Positions 9,349 through 18,469 of a stretch of DNA of 56,184 bases are shown here, piece after piece. Position 1 is the stretch's first letter, and each line of letters opens with the position of its first letter. The notes under the pieces were generated by a model. That model was not told the DNA's origin. It ran no database searches and saw nothing but the letters and a program-made list of their open reading frames with translations. The position numbers and the translations under genes are program-made. Source of the stretch: Nostoc desertorum CM1-VF14 (GTDB taxonomy: Bacteria; Cyanobacteriota; Cyanobacteriia; Cyanobacteriales; Nostocaceae); the NCBI GenBank assembly GCA_019359245.1, contig JAHHHR010000049.1:1-56184 (forward strand), read 5' to 3'.

Positions 9349-12300
9349 TTAGATGTTGATCAATTTATGTTTGGGAGCCTGCAAAAATCCTTTTTGCATA
9401 AGATAAGACAAGTAAGTATTAAGCAAACTATCATCGATTGGCGGGCAAATGATAGAGGTATTTGCTAGCCCATCGAGTGTATTCTGACAATCAAACTTTA
9501 GTGCTGCTGAGTTATGATTCTGTTCACTAAGCAAGGGTACAAGTGGATATAGTGGATGTTCTGGATAGTGTTCAGCAATGTTAATCAAATCTGCTTGCCA
9601 TTGGTCATTAGAAATTTGTTGCAGTGGATAGCCAAGGGAGCGGAGTAATTTGATCAGCTTAATTGAATGAAAAGGTTGGGAATTTACAAAGTGAAATGCC
9701 TTCCCTATAGATTTTTCTTGTCTGGATAAATGGACTACGGCTTTGCTCACATAATCTACAGGAGCCATATCTTCAATCATATTGCCATCTGGCACTTTTT
9801 CAAGTTTTATACAGCCGATGATTAATCTGTATAAAAAGTCATTTTGATTGAATACTCCGGTTTTGCTATGTCCAGAAACACGTCCTATTCTATGTATAGT
9901 TACAGGAAGGCCGCGATCGCGTGCAATGGTAACTAACTTTTCAGCTACCCATTTACTCTGTGTGTAGCCGCCAGATGGTACTTGATAATCATCAAGGCTA
10001 TCTTGTTCTCGAACTACTTTTACGCCAGAATAACCTTCGAGAGAGAACACCCCATCTGTTGACATAAAATGCACGGGTTTGACTTTCGCTTGAGTTGCTA
10101 GTCTCAAAACTTCCTGAGTTCCTAATACATTTGCAGGCTTGAGTGTGGCGTATGGGGAAACATGATGAACCAACGCGCCATTGTGATAAATCACATCAAT
10201 TAACTCAGCTAGTGCTTGAAATTCCTGCCGAGAAAGTCCCAAAAGTGGCTCAGATAAATTCCCTACAACTGCAATAATTCTAGAACTGAAAGAATTATCC
10301 CACGCTAAGTATGATTTCAGGCTATTTTGAATTCTTTTTTTTCCCTCTTCTGGATTAGCCGCACGTACCAAGCAATAAATATCTGCATGAGTTTGTTGCA
10401 GGAGTTCATAAAGTAAAAATGACCCTACAAAACCTGTAACTCCAGTTAAAAAAATGTTAGTAGGCTCAGTTGGATATTTAATTGATGTCTCAGGACGTAT
10501 CGTAGGATCAAGGACAGCTTCGGCTTCCCAATTAATTTGATTTTTTGAAGTAATAGCAAGAGTAGAATAACCCATGTTTTGAGCCGTTTCAATACTCTGG
10601 GCTAAACTAGCAATTGTTGGCATCTCCCACAAACGGCTTAAAGGTAATTCTATTTGCCATGTTTGACGTACTCTAAAAACAAGCTGTGTTAGTAGTAAAG
10701 AATGCCCTCCCAAATCAAAAAAGTTGTCTTCAATGCCAACTTGTTTAATCTTGAGCAATTCTGCCCAAATTTTCGCCAGTTGTTCTTCAATTGGGGTACG
10801 TGGTGCTATATACTTTATTTCTTTATTTGACAAGTAATGTTCAGCTATAGGTAGTGCCCGACGATCTATTTTCCCATTCGGTGTAAGTGGTAGTTTTTCC
10901 AGTAGTACAAAAGCAGAAGGAACCATGTACTCTGGTAGACTCTGTTTGAGAAAGTGTCGTAATTCTGGTATCAGTTTAATATTATTTTCTAACTCATAAT
11001 TTTGAGTATTAGGAACAATATATGCTACTAGTCGCTTGTCATCAGGGTTATCTTCTCTAACCACAAGTACACTTTCTCGCACAAAAGAATGCTGAATTAG
11101 TTTGGCTTCAATTTCTTCTAGTTCAATCCGAAAGCCACGAATTTTCACTTGGTGGTCTACACGACCAAGGATTTCGATATTGCCATCATCCCGGTAGCGT
11201 ACTAAGTCTCCTGTTTTATATAGCTTTTTGTCTGCTGCTTCGTTAAAAGGGTTGGGAATGAATTTTTTAGCCGTTAACTCAGGTTGATTGAGATAACCTC
11301 GTGCTACACCTTTACCGCCAATATACAATTCGCCGGGAATACCAATAGGAACTGGTTGCAAGTGGCTATCTAAGATATAAGTTTGAATATTAGAAACAGC
11401 TTTACCAATAGGTATTTCTTGGGTAAAAGTTTGCTCTGATAAATCGCAAGTTGTAGCTACCACTGTGGCTTCAGTAGGGCCGTAGCTATTGACGAGCTTA
11501 ATTTTTTTATCTATGCACTTTTGCCAAGTTAATACTTTATCAATTGATGCTTTTTCACCACCGATAATCACTAATCGTAGAAATGACGGTAAAGTTAATT
11601 TAAGTGCAGCTAACTCAAAAGTTAATTGCTGCCAAAAAGCCGTTGGTAAATCTAAGACACTTAGCAATTGCTGTTGACATTCTTTTAGAAAATGAGGTAT
11701 TGAACTTAACATTTCATCAGTTCGCAGTACCAAAGTTGCTCCCTGTACTAAACAAGGAAAAATTTCTTCAGCGGCAGCATCAAAGCTAATGGAGGCAAAT
11801 TGAAGAATGCGATCGCTAGAATTTATGCCATATTCTGTTATTGCTGCTTGTGTGTAGTTAACTAAAGAGCTTTGTTCAATCATCACCCCTTTGGGTTTGC
11901 CTGTTGACCCGGATGTATAGATTACATATACTAAATTGTCAAGTTTGCTGTGATTAATGGGATTAGTTTGCGGTTGTTGTGCTATTAACTCTGCATTATC
12001 TATACATATAACTTTGGCTGGGGTATCTGGAAAATTTGCCAACAGACATTCCTGGGTGAGCAACACTGACACTTGAGCATTCGCTAACATATACGCTAAC
12101 CGTTCTTGCGGGTACACTGGGTCTAGTGGCAGATATGCCCCACCAGCCTTGAGAATTCCTAACAATCCAACTATCATTTTGAACGATCGCTCAACACAAA
12201 TCCCTACCAGTACCTCTGGCCCTACTCCCAGTTTTTGCAGATAGTGGGCGAGTTGATTTGCTCTCTGATTTAGTTCTCGATAGGTTAAAGATTGCTCTTG

Positions 12301-13803
12301 AAATACTACGGCTATAGCATCGGGTGTTTTCTCTACCTGTGCTTCAAATAATTGATGAATGCATTGGTCTTGAGGGTAATTAATTTCAGTATTATTCCAC
12401 TCAATCAATAAAGTCTGCTTTTCTGCTTCTGTCAACAAAGGCAAATCTGACAGGCGTTGCTCAGGATTTGCAACCATACCTGTTAACAAATTGCCCAAAT
12501 GCCCTAACATCCGAGTTATGGCATCATCATCAAAGCGTTGGCGTAACCCGCCGTAGGCATCGCGCTCATAAGCAATTTCTAATGACAACTCTTGGCCAGG
12601 TACGGCTGTCACCGTCAAAGGATAGTTTGTCCGTTCATCGGTAACAACATTTGAGATTTCTAAATTGTTAATTTGCCGTTTTGAAATGTCTACCGGGTAA
12701 TTTTCAAATACTAAGATGCTTTCAAATAAAGACATTCCCCGTGGTACTTCACTCCACCCTTGCACCTGTACTAAGGGACTGTATTCATATTGAGAAATTT
12801 CTGCCTGTTGAGCCTGGATATGCTTGAGGAAAGCTACAACAGAAGTATCTGTTGCTACCTGCACCCTTAAAGGTAAGGTATTGATGAACAATCCCACCAT
12901 AGATTCTGCACCCACCAGCGTTACCGGACGACCAGAGACGGTGACACCAAAAACTACGTCTGTCTCACCACTGTAATAGCTCAACAGCCAAGCCCAAGCA
13001 CCTTGTACTAAAGTATTGAGGGTGATTTGGTACTGACGAACGAGCGATCGCATTGCTGCGGTTTGGCTAGCTGATAGTTTAATGTTTTGGGCTGCGTAAT
13101 TCGATAATTGGCTATATGTACTACTAAGGGTTTTTTCAATACGGGGGTTAGTAGGAGCAGAAAAACCACTTAACGTCTGTCGCCAAAACGTCTCAGCTTT
13201 TTGTAAATCCTGTTTATGTAGCCATTTGATGTAATCCCGGTAAGGACGGGGAGGCTCTAACCGTAATTCTTTACCTTGGCAAAAGGCAGTATAAAGTTTA
13301 AAAACTTCCTCCAGCAACATCGATGTAGACCAACCATCGGTAATTAGATGATGGGTGTTCCAAACAAATTGGTAAGTATTTTCGTTCAGTTGAATTAACG
13401 CCAAACGCATCAACGGTGCTTGGGTGAGATCAATACCTAAAGTGCGTTCACCTACGGTGGGGCGTAGCCCATCGCTCTCTAAAAAAGCTGCTAACTTTTC
13501 TTGCTGCTCAGTAGGTGAAATACCTCGCCAGTTGTAATGTTTTAAAGGTAGTTGCACCTGACGCAGCACCACTTGTATAGGCTCTTTTAAACCTTCCCAG
13601 CGAAAACAAGTCCGCAAAATTGTATGACGCTGAATTACCTGTTGCCAAACTCTTTCAAACACAGGAATATTCAGTTGTCCAGAAAGAGTACAAACCAACT
13701 GATTGAAATATACTCCTGTATCTGGTGCAGATAGGGTATGAAAAAGTAATCCCTGCTGCATTGGTGAAAGAGGATAGAAATCCTCTACATTTTGCATACC
13801 CAT
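9349..13803 (-). CDS. terminal NRPS: C-A(Lys-like)-T-thioester reductase
   Basis: Domains in order, about 1484 residues: condensation (SPMQQGLLFHTL at the N terminus; HHLITDG at about 150), adenylation (YTSGSTGKPKG at about 630), thiolation (LGGHSLL at about 1030) and an NAD(P)H-dependent reductase (GVTGFVG at about 1119, YTQSK at about 1282) that releases the chain as aldehyde or alcohol. The adenylation code reads DAEDIGSVVK, close to the bacitracin lysine code DAESIGSVCK, so Lys or another basic residue is likely. The N terminus is of the type that follows epimerization domains, fitting the upstream E domain. I place the start at ATG 13803, one base after the upstream stop and behind GGAG (13813-13816), not at an earlier in-frame codon inside the upstream gene. 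Two short repeat elements lie in frame in the C domain. Confidence 0.93.
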   Translation of the reverse strand: MGMQNVEDFYPLSPMQQGLLFHTLSAPDTGVYFNQLVCTLSGQLNIPVFERVWQQVIQRHTILRTCFRWEGLKEPIQVVLRQVQLPLKHYNWRGISPTEQQEKLAAFLESDGLRPTVGERTLGIDLTQAPLMRLALIQLNENTYQFVWNTHHLITDGWSTSMLLEEVFKLYTAFCQGKELRLEPPRPYRDYIKWLHKQDLQKAETFWRQTLSGFSAPTNPRIEKTLSSTYSQLSNYAAQNIKLSASQTAAMRSLVRQYQITLNTLVQGAWAWLLSYYSGETDVVFGVTVSGRPVTLVGAESMVGLFINTLPLRVQVATDTSVVAFLKHIQAQQAEISQYEYSPLVQVQGWSEVPRGMSLFESILVFENYPVDISKRQINNLEISNVVTDERTNYPLTVTAVPGQELSLEIAYERDAYGGLRQRFDDDAITRMLGHLGNLLTGMVANPEQRLSDLPLLTEAEKQTLLIEWNNTEINYPQDQCIHQLFEAQVEKTPDAIAVVFQEQSLTYRELNQRANQLAHYLQKLGVGPEVLVGICVERSFKMIVGLLGILKAGGAYLPLDPVYPQERLAYMLANAQVSVLLTQECLLANFPDTPAKVICIDNAELIAQQPQTNPINHSKLDNLVYVIYTSGSTGKPKGVMIEQSSLVNYTQAAITEYGINSSDRILQFASISFDAAAEEIFPCLVQGATLVLRTDEMLSSIPHFLKECQQQLLSVLDLPTAFWQQLTFELAALKLTLPSFLRLVIIGGEKASIDKVLTWQKCIDKKIKLVNSYGPTEATVVATTCDLSEQTFTQEIPIGKAVSNIQTYILDSHLQPVPIGIPGELYIGGKGVARGYLNQPELTAKKFIPNPFNEAADKKLYKTGDLVRYRDDGNIEILGRVDHQVKIRGFRIELEEIEAKLIQHSFVRESVLVVREDNPDDKRLVAYIVPNTQNYELENNIKLIPELRHFLKQSLPEYMVPSAFVLLEKLPLTPNGKIDRRALPIAEHYLSNKEIKYIAPRTPIEEQLAKIWAELLKIKQVGIEDNFFDLGGHSLLLTQLVFRVRQTWQIELPLSRLWEMPTIASLAQSIETAQNMGYSTLAITSKNQINWEAEAVLDPTIRPETSIKYPTEPTNIFLTGVTGFVGSFLLYELLQQTHADIYCLVRAANPEEGKKRIQNSLKSYLAWDNSFSSRIIAVVGNLSEPLLGLSRQEFQALAELIDVIYHNGALVHHVSPYATLKPANVLGTQEVLRLATQAKVKPVHFMSTDGVFSLEGYSGVKVVREQDSLDDYQVPSGGYTQSKWVAEKLVTIARDRGLPVTIHRIGRVSGHSKTGVFNQNDFLYRLIIGCIKLEKVPDGNMIEDMAPVDYVSKAVVHLSRQEKSIGKAFHFVNSQPFHSIKLIKLLRSLGYPLQQISNDQWQADLINIAEHYPEHPLYPLVPLLSEQNHNSAALKFDCQNTLDGLANTSIICPPIDDSLLNTYLSYLMQKGFLQAPKHKLINI
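12541..12563. repeat. 23-base GCGAT-type dispersed repeat inside the NRPS
   Basis: Read on the minus strand the element runs GCGATGCC...TTACGC and encodes most of the extra segment AYGGLRQ between ERD and RFDDD near the end of the condensation domain. In the sister C domain of the Gly module the corresponding stretch (DTRRFDTATI) has no such segment. It resembles the small dispersed repeats of Nostoc genomes. Confidence 0.6.
13444..13475. repeat. 32-base dispersed repeat inside the NRPS
   Basis: This 32-base element with a GGGCGTAGCCCAT core and terminal ATCGC matches the element at 30222-30253 at 28 of 32 positions. It adds the segment DGLRPTVGER in the condensation domain, between FLES and TLGIDL. 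The paralogous Gly-module domain reads VSDRQRGFEL without the insert. Confidence 0.7.
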
Positions 13804-13804
13804 T

Positions 13805-16800
13805 TTAAACGTCTCCAATTGCTGCAATAATGTTTTCGAGATCAGTTTCACTCCACTGGAAGTCTGATAAATCTGCTGGGAGCAAGTTATTTTCAGAAAC
13901 TTGGTGAATTAGTGATCTCAACGCCTTGATAAAATTCTCAGCAAGATTATCAATCGTGGTTTGGTGATGAATCGCATTGCTGTAAGTCCAACTGATTTGT
14001 AATTGGTCTGCAATCACAATCGCGTTTATATCTAGTAAATGGCGACGGCTTCCCTTTGGACTGCTTGCAGAACCAATATCTGCGTCAGCTAAACTAAAGG
14101 TTGATGATTCTGAAAGGACTTGATCGGATTGTCCCAAATAATTGAACAGCACCTCAGCTTGAGGTAGGGTTTGCAGTTTTTCTGCGATTGATTCATCATC
14201 GCTTAGATAACGCAGTACACCATAACCAATTCCGCGATTGGGAATCTCACGTAACTGTTCCTTGATAGTTTTTACCGTCGTGGCTAGGTCAGAAGTTGCT
14301 GGCAAGTTTAATAATACTGGGAAAATGGTCGTAAACCAGCCGACAGTCCGTGACAAATCCACATCATCAAAAACTTCTTCCCGCCCATGTCCTTCTAAAT
14401 CTAAAAGTAGTGTTGGCTCTCCCACCCACTCAGCAAAAGTTTGTACCAGTGCTGTGAGTAATACATCGTTAATTTGGGTTTGGTAAGCGGCTGGTACTTT
14501 TTGCAATAAAGCCTGAGTATCTTCCACACTCAAGGAAACAGATATATTACGAGCCGAAGCGGCTGTGTTCTCGCCTCTGAGTAAATCTACTGGGATATGA
14601 GAAACTTGACAACGGCATTCTGCACACCAGTATTCTAGTTCTTTCTGAAGTTCATCTGACTGAGCGTAGTTTTTTAACTTTTGCGCCCACTGCTGGAAGG
14701 AAGTTGTTTTAGCTGGTAATTTAATTGCCTCACCCGCTTGTAGTTGGGCGTAAACAGTTTGGAAATCCTCTAGGAGAATGCGCCAAGAAACACCATCAAC
14801 AGCTAAATGGTGAATGATTAGTAGTAAGTAGCTGGGCTGATTTGCACCACGGTCAAAAATAGCCGCTTGTACTAACGGACTCTCTGAGAGGTTGAAACTA
14901 GCTTGTAATTTTGTGGCTGTAGAGGCGATCGCTAATTCTTGTTCCTGCTGTGACAATGTAGAAAAATCAAACCGTGTCACTGAAACAATATCTGTGGGAG
15001 TAGCGTAGACGCCAAGCGGCTTGTCGCTAGACATCGCTTGCTGCCATCCAGAAACTTCTTTGACAAAACGCAGCCGCAGTGCATCATGATGCAATATCAA
15101 CTGCTGCATCACCTGTTCTAAAACCTCTGTGTCGAGATTTTGTCGCATCTCCAGCAAAATTGCCTGATTGTAGTGGTGTGACTCAGGTTGATTTTGCTCA
15201 AAAAACCAGTGTTGAATCGGGGTGAGCAATACCTCGCCTGTGACTAATCCTTGTTCTGCTTGGATAGCGCAAACCGTACCTGCCACTGCTGCTAATTTGG
15301 CAATTGTTTGATTATCAAACATCTGCTTAGGAATCAGTTGCAAACCAGCTTGATTAGCTTTAGCAATAATCTGAATACTTAAGATGGAATCGCCACCCAA
15401 CTCAAAGAAATTGTCGTGGATACCTACCCGTTCCACACGCAACACTTGAGTCCAAATGTCTGCTAATAATTTTTCAGTCGGCGTACTCGAAGGCACAAAA
15501 ATACCTGACTCAGCTCTAATTTGTTCTGGTGCTGGCAATGCTTTTGTATCTACCTTGCCATTAGTTGTCAAAGGCAGAGCCTTTAATGGTACAACAACCG
15601 AGGGAACCATATAATCAGGCAGCTTCTCTGACAAAAAGCTTTGTAGAACATTGATAGAAGTGAGCGATTCTGTATTCCAAACAATGTATGCAACTAAACG
15701 TTTGTTACCTGGAACATCCTCCCGTGCTATTACTACGGCTTCCTTTACCCCTGAATGCTGTAAAATTACAGACTGAATTTCTGTTAACTCAATGCGGAAA
15801 CCGCGAATTTTTACCTGATCATCGATTCGTCCCAGAAATTCCAGAACCCCATCTGGTCGGTAACGCACTAAATCACCAGTTTTATACAGCTTCTCCCCTG
15901 GTGTTTGAGAAAATGGGTTGGGAATAAACTTTTGTGCTGTCAATTCTGGCTGATTGAGATAACCTCTAGCTAATCCCAAGCCACCAATGTGCAACTCACC
16001 CACCACCCCAATCGGTACAGGTTGATAGTGTTGGTCAAGAACATATAACTGGGTATTAGCTATAGGATTACCAATTGCGACTGAAGTCGAAAGGTTTTCT
16101 CCTGTTGGTACTTGGTAAATGCAACAACCGACAACTGTCTCTGTCGGCCCATATTCATTAATCAAGACCGTTTCTGGTGCAAACTCCCGCCAGAAAGCAA
16201 TATCTTCAGCTAATAAATTTTCACCACCAATAATAAAGGCTCTGGTGCGACCTGCCGCTTCTTGTGGTGATAACATCTGACACAGTAACTTCAGGTGAGC
16301 TGGTGTAATTTTCACCAAGCTTAAGTTAGAACGTGTGCGTAAAGCATTAGCCAGAGTTTCAATACCTTGGTCTGGTGAAAGAATTTCTACGCGGTTCCCT
16401 ACTAATAACGGAGAGAACAGACTGGTAATTGTCAGGTCAAATCCTAAAGGAGAATGAACGATTGTTCCTGTACCTTGCTCAACGCCATAAGCTTTAGTAC
16501 ACCAACTGAGGTAATTAACTAATCCTTGATGGTGAATTAATGTACCTTTGGGTTTGCCTGTGGAACCAGATGTGTAGATGATGTAAGCAAGATTGAGAGT
16601 TGTAATCTCACTGACTGGGTTATAGGTTGGCTGTTGGCTAATGATTTGCCAACCAGTATCTAAGCAAATTACTTGAGTTGCAGAAGTTGGTAACTTTGCT
16701 GCTAAATGTTGTTGGGTCAGCAGTACAGGTGTTTGAGCATCTTTGAGGATAAATGCTTGACGTTCTAGGGGATAGTTTGGCTCAATTGGGAGATATGCTC

Positions 16801-18409
16801 CACCTGCTTTGAAGATACCAAATAAGCCAATAACCATTTCTAGGGAGCGTTCTACACAAATTCCCACAGGTACTTCTGGCTTAACTCCCAACTTTTGCAA
16901 GTAATGTGCTAGTTGGTTAGCACGGGTATTAAGTTCACTATAAGTTAACTGCTGATTCTCAAAAATAACAGCAATATTATCTGGTGTGCGGTTTACCTGC
17001 TCCTCAAATAATTGGTGTATGGAGTTATTTTTGGGATACTCTGCTTGAGTCTGATTAAAATCAACCAGTAGTTTTTGTTTTTCATTTAGCGGTAATATTT
17101 TTAAATCACTAATTGCAGATAACGGATTTTTTAAGACACTATACAGTAAAGTCTCAAATTCTTCCGCCAAATGATTAATATTTTCTTGACTAAATAAAAT
17201 AGCATCGTAGTGAAATTTTATAGTTAAATAATCGTTATATTCAAAATAAGAAAGTTTTACTTTGAACCTGTCAACATAAGTATATTGTTTATAATTTGAA
17301 AAACGAACATTTTCAGAGTTATATTTATAATTTTGTAATTCAAAATCAAAACAGAATGGTAAATATAACGGAGTTAAACCCTGATTATTTTGTTTAATGA
17401 TTTCCCAATTAAAACTATCTTGCCATTCATGTATTTCTTTAATTGCTTCTTGGGTCTGCTGTAAAAGTTCGGTAAAAGAGCAATGTGATTTAAAATGAGA
17501 ATGTAACGGTAAATATTTAGCAAATAATCCTAGTGTTTTTTCTAATTCTTCATAATTACGACCATTCGTAGCTGTACCTATAACTATTTCCGATTGTCCA
17601 GTCAAGCGCATTAGCAACACTTGCCAACAAATCAATAATAATACTGAAACAGAAGTATTATGTTTCTGGGCTAAAGTTTTAATTTCATTGCTAAAGTCAT
17701 GATTTATCTGCAAGCTTACAACTTGAGGCTGAAACTTTTGATTGACTTGCTGTTGATTCTCTAATGGCAAACTTAAATTTAGCAGGTGAGCAATATCTTG
17801 TTTACGCCAATATTCTCTGCCTATTTCTGTCTCTTCTGATTCAAGTAATTCATTTTGCCATTCAGCAATATCAGCATACTGTAGGATTTCCTCAGATAAT
17901 TCCTGACTCTGCAAACAAGCTGCGTAGGAACTACTAATTTCACGCACCAAGTTTTTAAGAGTTACAAAATCCGCACACAAGGCAGGTAAGCTCAAAATCA
18001 ATATATACTTTTGTGGTGATAAAGTTATAAGAGAGACACGCAAATTTTGCCCTTTTTCATAATCAAAAGGCAACTGAAGCATATCCTGAAATATGGCGTT
18101 AATTTTAGCTTCTTGTTGTTGAGGTTCCCAGCCGCTTAAATCATAGTCCTCTTCCCAACAGATGCTACCATCACTGATTACTTGAACTGGAATTTCCATT
18201 CCCGGCAAGCACTGAAATTTAGTTCTAAGTATTTCATACTTATTAACAATATTGTTTAACGCTTCTTTCAGGTTAGCTATGTCTAGCTTGCCTTCAATTA
18301 AAACGGCTAATTGGGCGCGGAATGGTGTTTGTTTCTCTGTATGCTGTAACAACCACAGATGTTTCTGGAGTGGGGAAATTCGGACACCTTCAAGAATTGG
18401 GGTTTGCAT
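13805..18409 (-). CDS. NRPS: interface-A(Asp/Asn)-T-E
   Basis: The 1534-residue protein opens with a condensation-like domain (about 1-430) in which the HHxxxDG motif has become LPALCADFV at about 140-148, so no catalytic His remains. This fits the non-catalytic interface domains that dock an Asp beta-hydroxylase. The adenylation domain (YTSGSTGKPKG at about 614) has code DLTKIGEVGK; DLTK..G is the Asp/Asn family, and Glu at position 7 is classically Asn. The carrier has LGGDS at about 1002, the form that precedes epimerization domains. An intact E domain follows (IQHWF, HHLAVDG at about 1201, EGHGRE, TVGWFT), giving a D residue. Condensation onto this residue must come from the C domain ending the Gly protein. 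The start is ATG 18409 with a weak ribosome-binding site. Confidence 0.92.
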   Translation of the reverse strand: MQTPILEGVRISPLQKHLWLLQHTEKQTPFRAQLAVLIEGKLDIANLKEALNNIVNKYEILRTKFQCLPGMEIPVQVISDGSICWEEDYDLSGWEPQQQEAKINAIFQDMLQLPFDYEKGQNLRVSLITLSPQKYILILSLPALCADFVTLKNLVREISSSYAACLQSQELSEEILQYADIAEWQNELLESEETEIGREYWRKQDIAHLLNLSLPLENQQQVNQKFQPQVVSLQINHDFSNEIKTLAQKHNTSVSVLLLICWQVLLMRLTGQSEIVIGTATNGRNYEELEKTLGLFAKYLPLHSHFKSHCSFTELLQQTQEAIKEIHEWQDSFNWEIIKQNNQGLTPLYLPFCFDFELQNYKYNSENVRFSNYKQYTYVDRFKVKLSYFEYNDYLTIKFHYDAILFSQENINHLAEEFETLLYSVLKNPLSAISDLKILPLNEKQKLLVDFNQTQAEYPKNNSIHQLFEEQVNRTPDNIAVIFENQQLTYSELNTRANQLAHYLQKLGVKPEVPVGICVERSLEMVIGLFGIFKAGGAYLPIEPNYPLERQAFILKDAQTPVLLTQQHLAAKLPTSATQVICLDTGWQIISQQPTYNPVSEITTLNLAYIIYTSGSTGKPKGTLIHHQGLVNYLSWCTKAYGVEQGTGTIVHSPLGFDLTITSLFSPLLVGNRVEILSPDQGIETLANALRTRSNLSLVKITPAHLKLLCQMLSPQEAAGRTRAFIIGGENLLAEDIAFWREFAPETVLINEYGPTETVVGCCIYQVPTGENLSTSVAIGNPIANTQLYVLDQHYQPVPIGVVGELHIGGLGLARGYLNQPELTAQKFIPNPFSQTPGEKLYKTGDLVRYRPDGVLEFLGRIDDQVKIRGFRIELTEIQSVILQHSGVKEAVVIAREDVPGNKRLVAYIVWNTESLTSINVLQSFLSEKLPDYMVPSVVVPLKALPLTTNGKVDTKALPAPEQIRAESGIFVPSSTPTEKLLADIWTQVLRVERVGIHDNFFELGGDSILSIQIIAKANQAGLQLIPKQMFDNQTIAKLAAVAGTVCAIQAEQGLVTGEVLLTPIQHWFFEQNQPESHHYNQAILLEMRQNLDTEVLEQVMQQLILHHDALRLRFVKEVSGWQQAMSSDKPLGVYATPTDIVSVTRFDFSTLSQQEQELAIASTATKLQASFNLSESPLVQAAIFDRGANQPSYLLLIIHHLAVDGVSWRILLEDFQTVYAQLQAGEAIKLPAKTTSFQQWAQKLKNYAQSDELQKELEYWCAECRCQVSHIPVDLLRGENTAASARNISVSLSVEDTQALLQKVPAAYQTQINDVLLTALVQTFAEWVGEPTLLLDLEGHGREEVFDDVDLSRTVGWFTTIFPVLLNLPATSDLATTVKTIKEQLREIPNRGIGYGVLRYLSDDESIAEKLQTLPQAEVLFNYLGQSDQVLSESSTFSLADADIGSASSPKGSRRHLLDINAIVIADQLQISWTYSNAIHHQTTIDNLAENFIKALRSLIHQVSENNLLPADLSDFQWSETDLENIIAAIGDV
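13813..13816 (-). promoter_or_regulatory. ribosome-binding site deciding the start of the terminal NRPS
   Basis: GGAG on the minus strand lies inside the last codons of the upstream gene, nine bases before ATG 13803, and one base separates that ATG from the upstream stop (TAAAATG). This supports stop-restart coupling and argues against the earlier in-frame start at 13851. Confidence 0.65.
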
Positions 18410-18469
18410 AATGTTGAAAAATCAGGATTTTATTCACGCAGAGGCGCGGAGAGTAATAAGGAGATAAAA

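Noticed and set aside
13804..13851. Longer start for the terminal NRPS at 13851
   Set aside because: It would lie inside the upstream E-domain gene without a ribosome-binding site; ATG 13803 has GGAG at good distance and begins directly at the conserved C-domain start.
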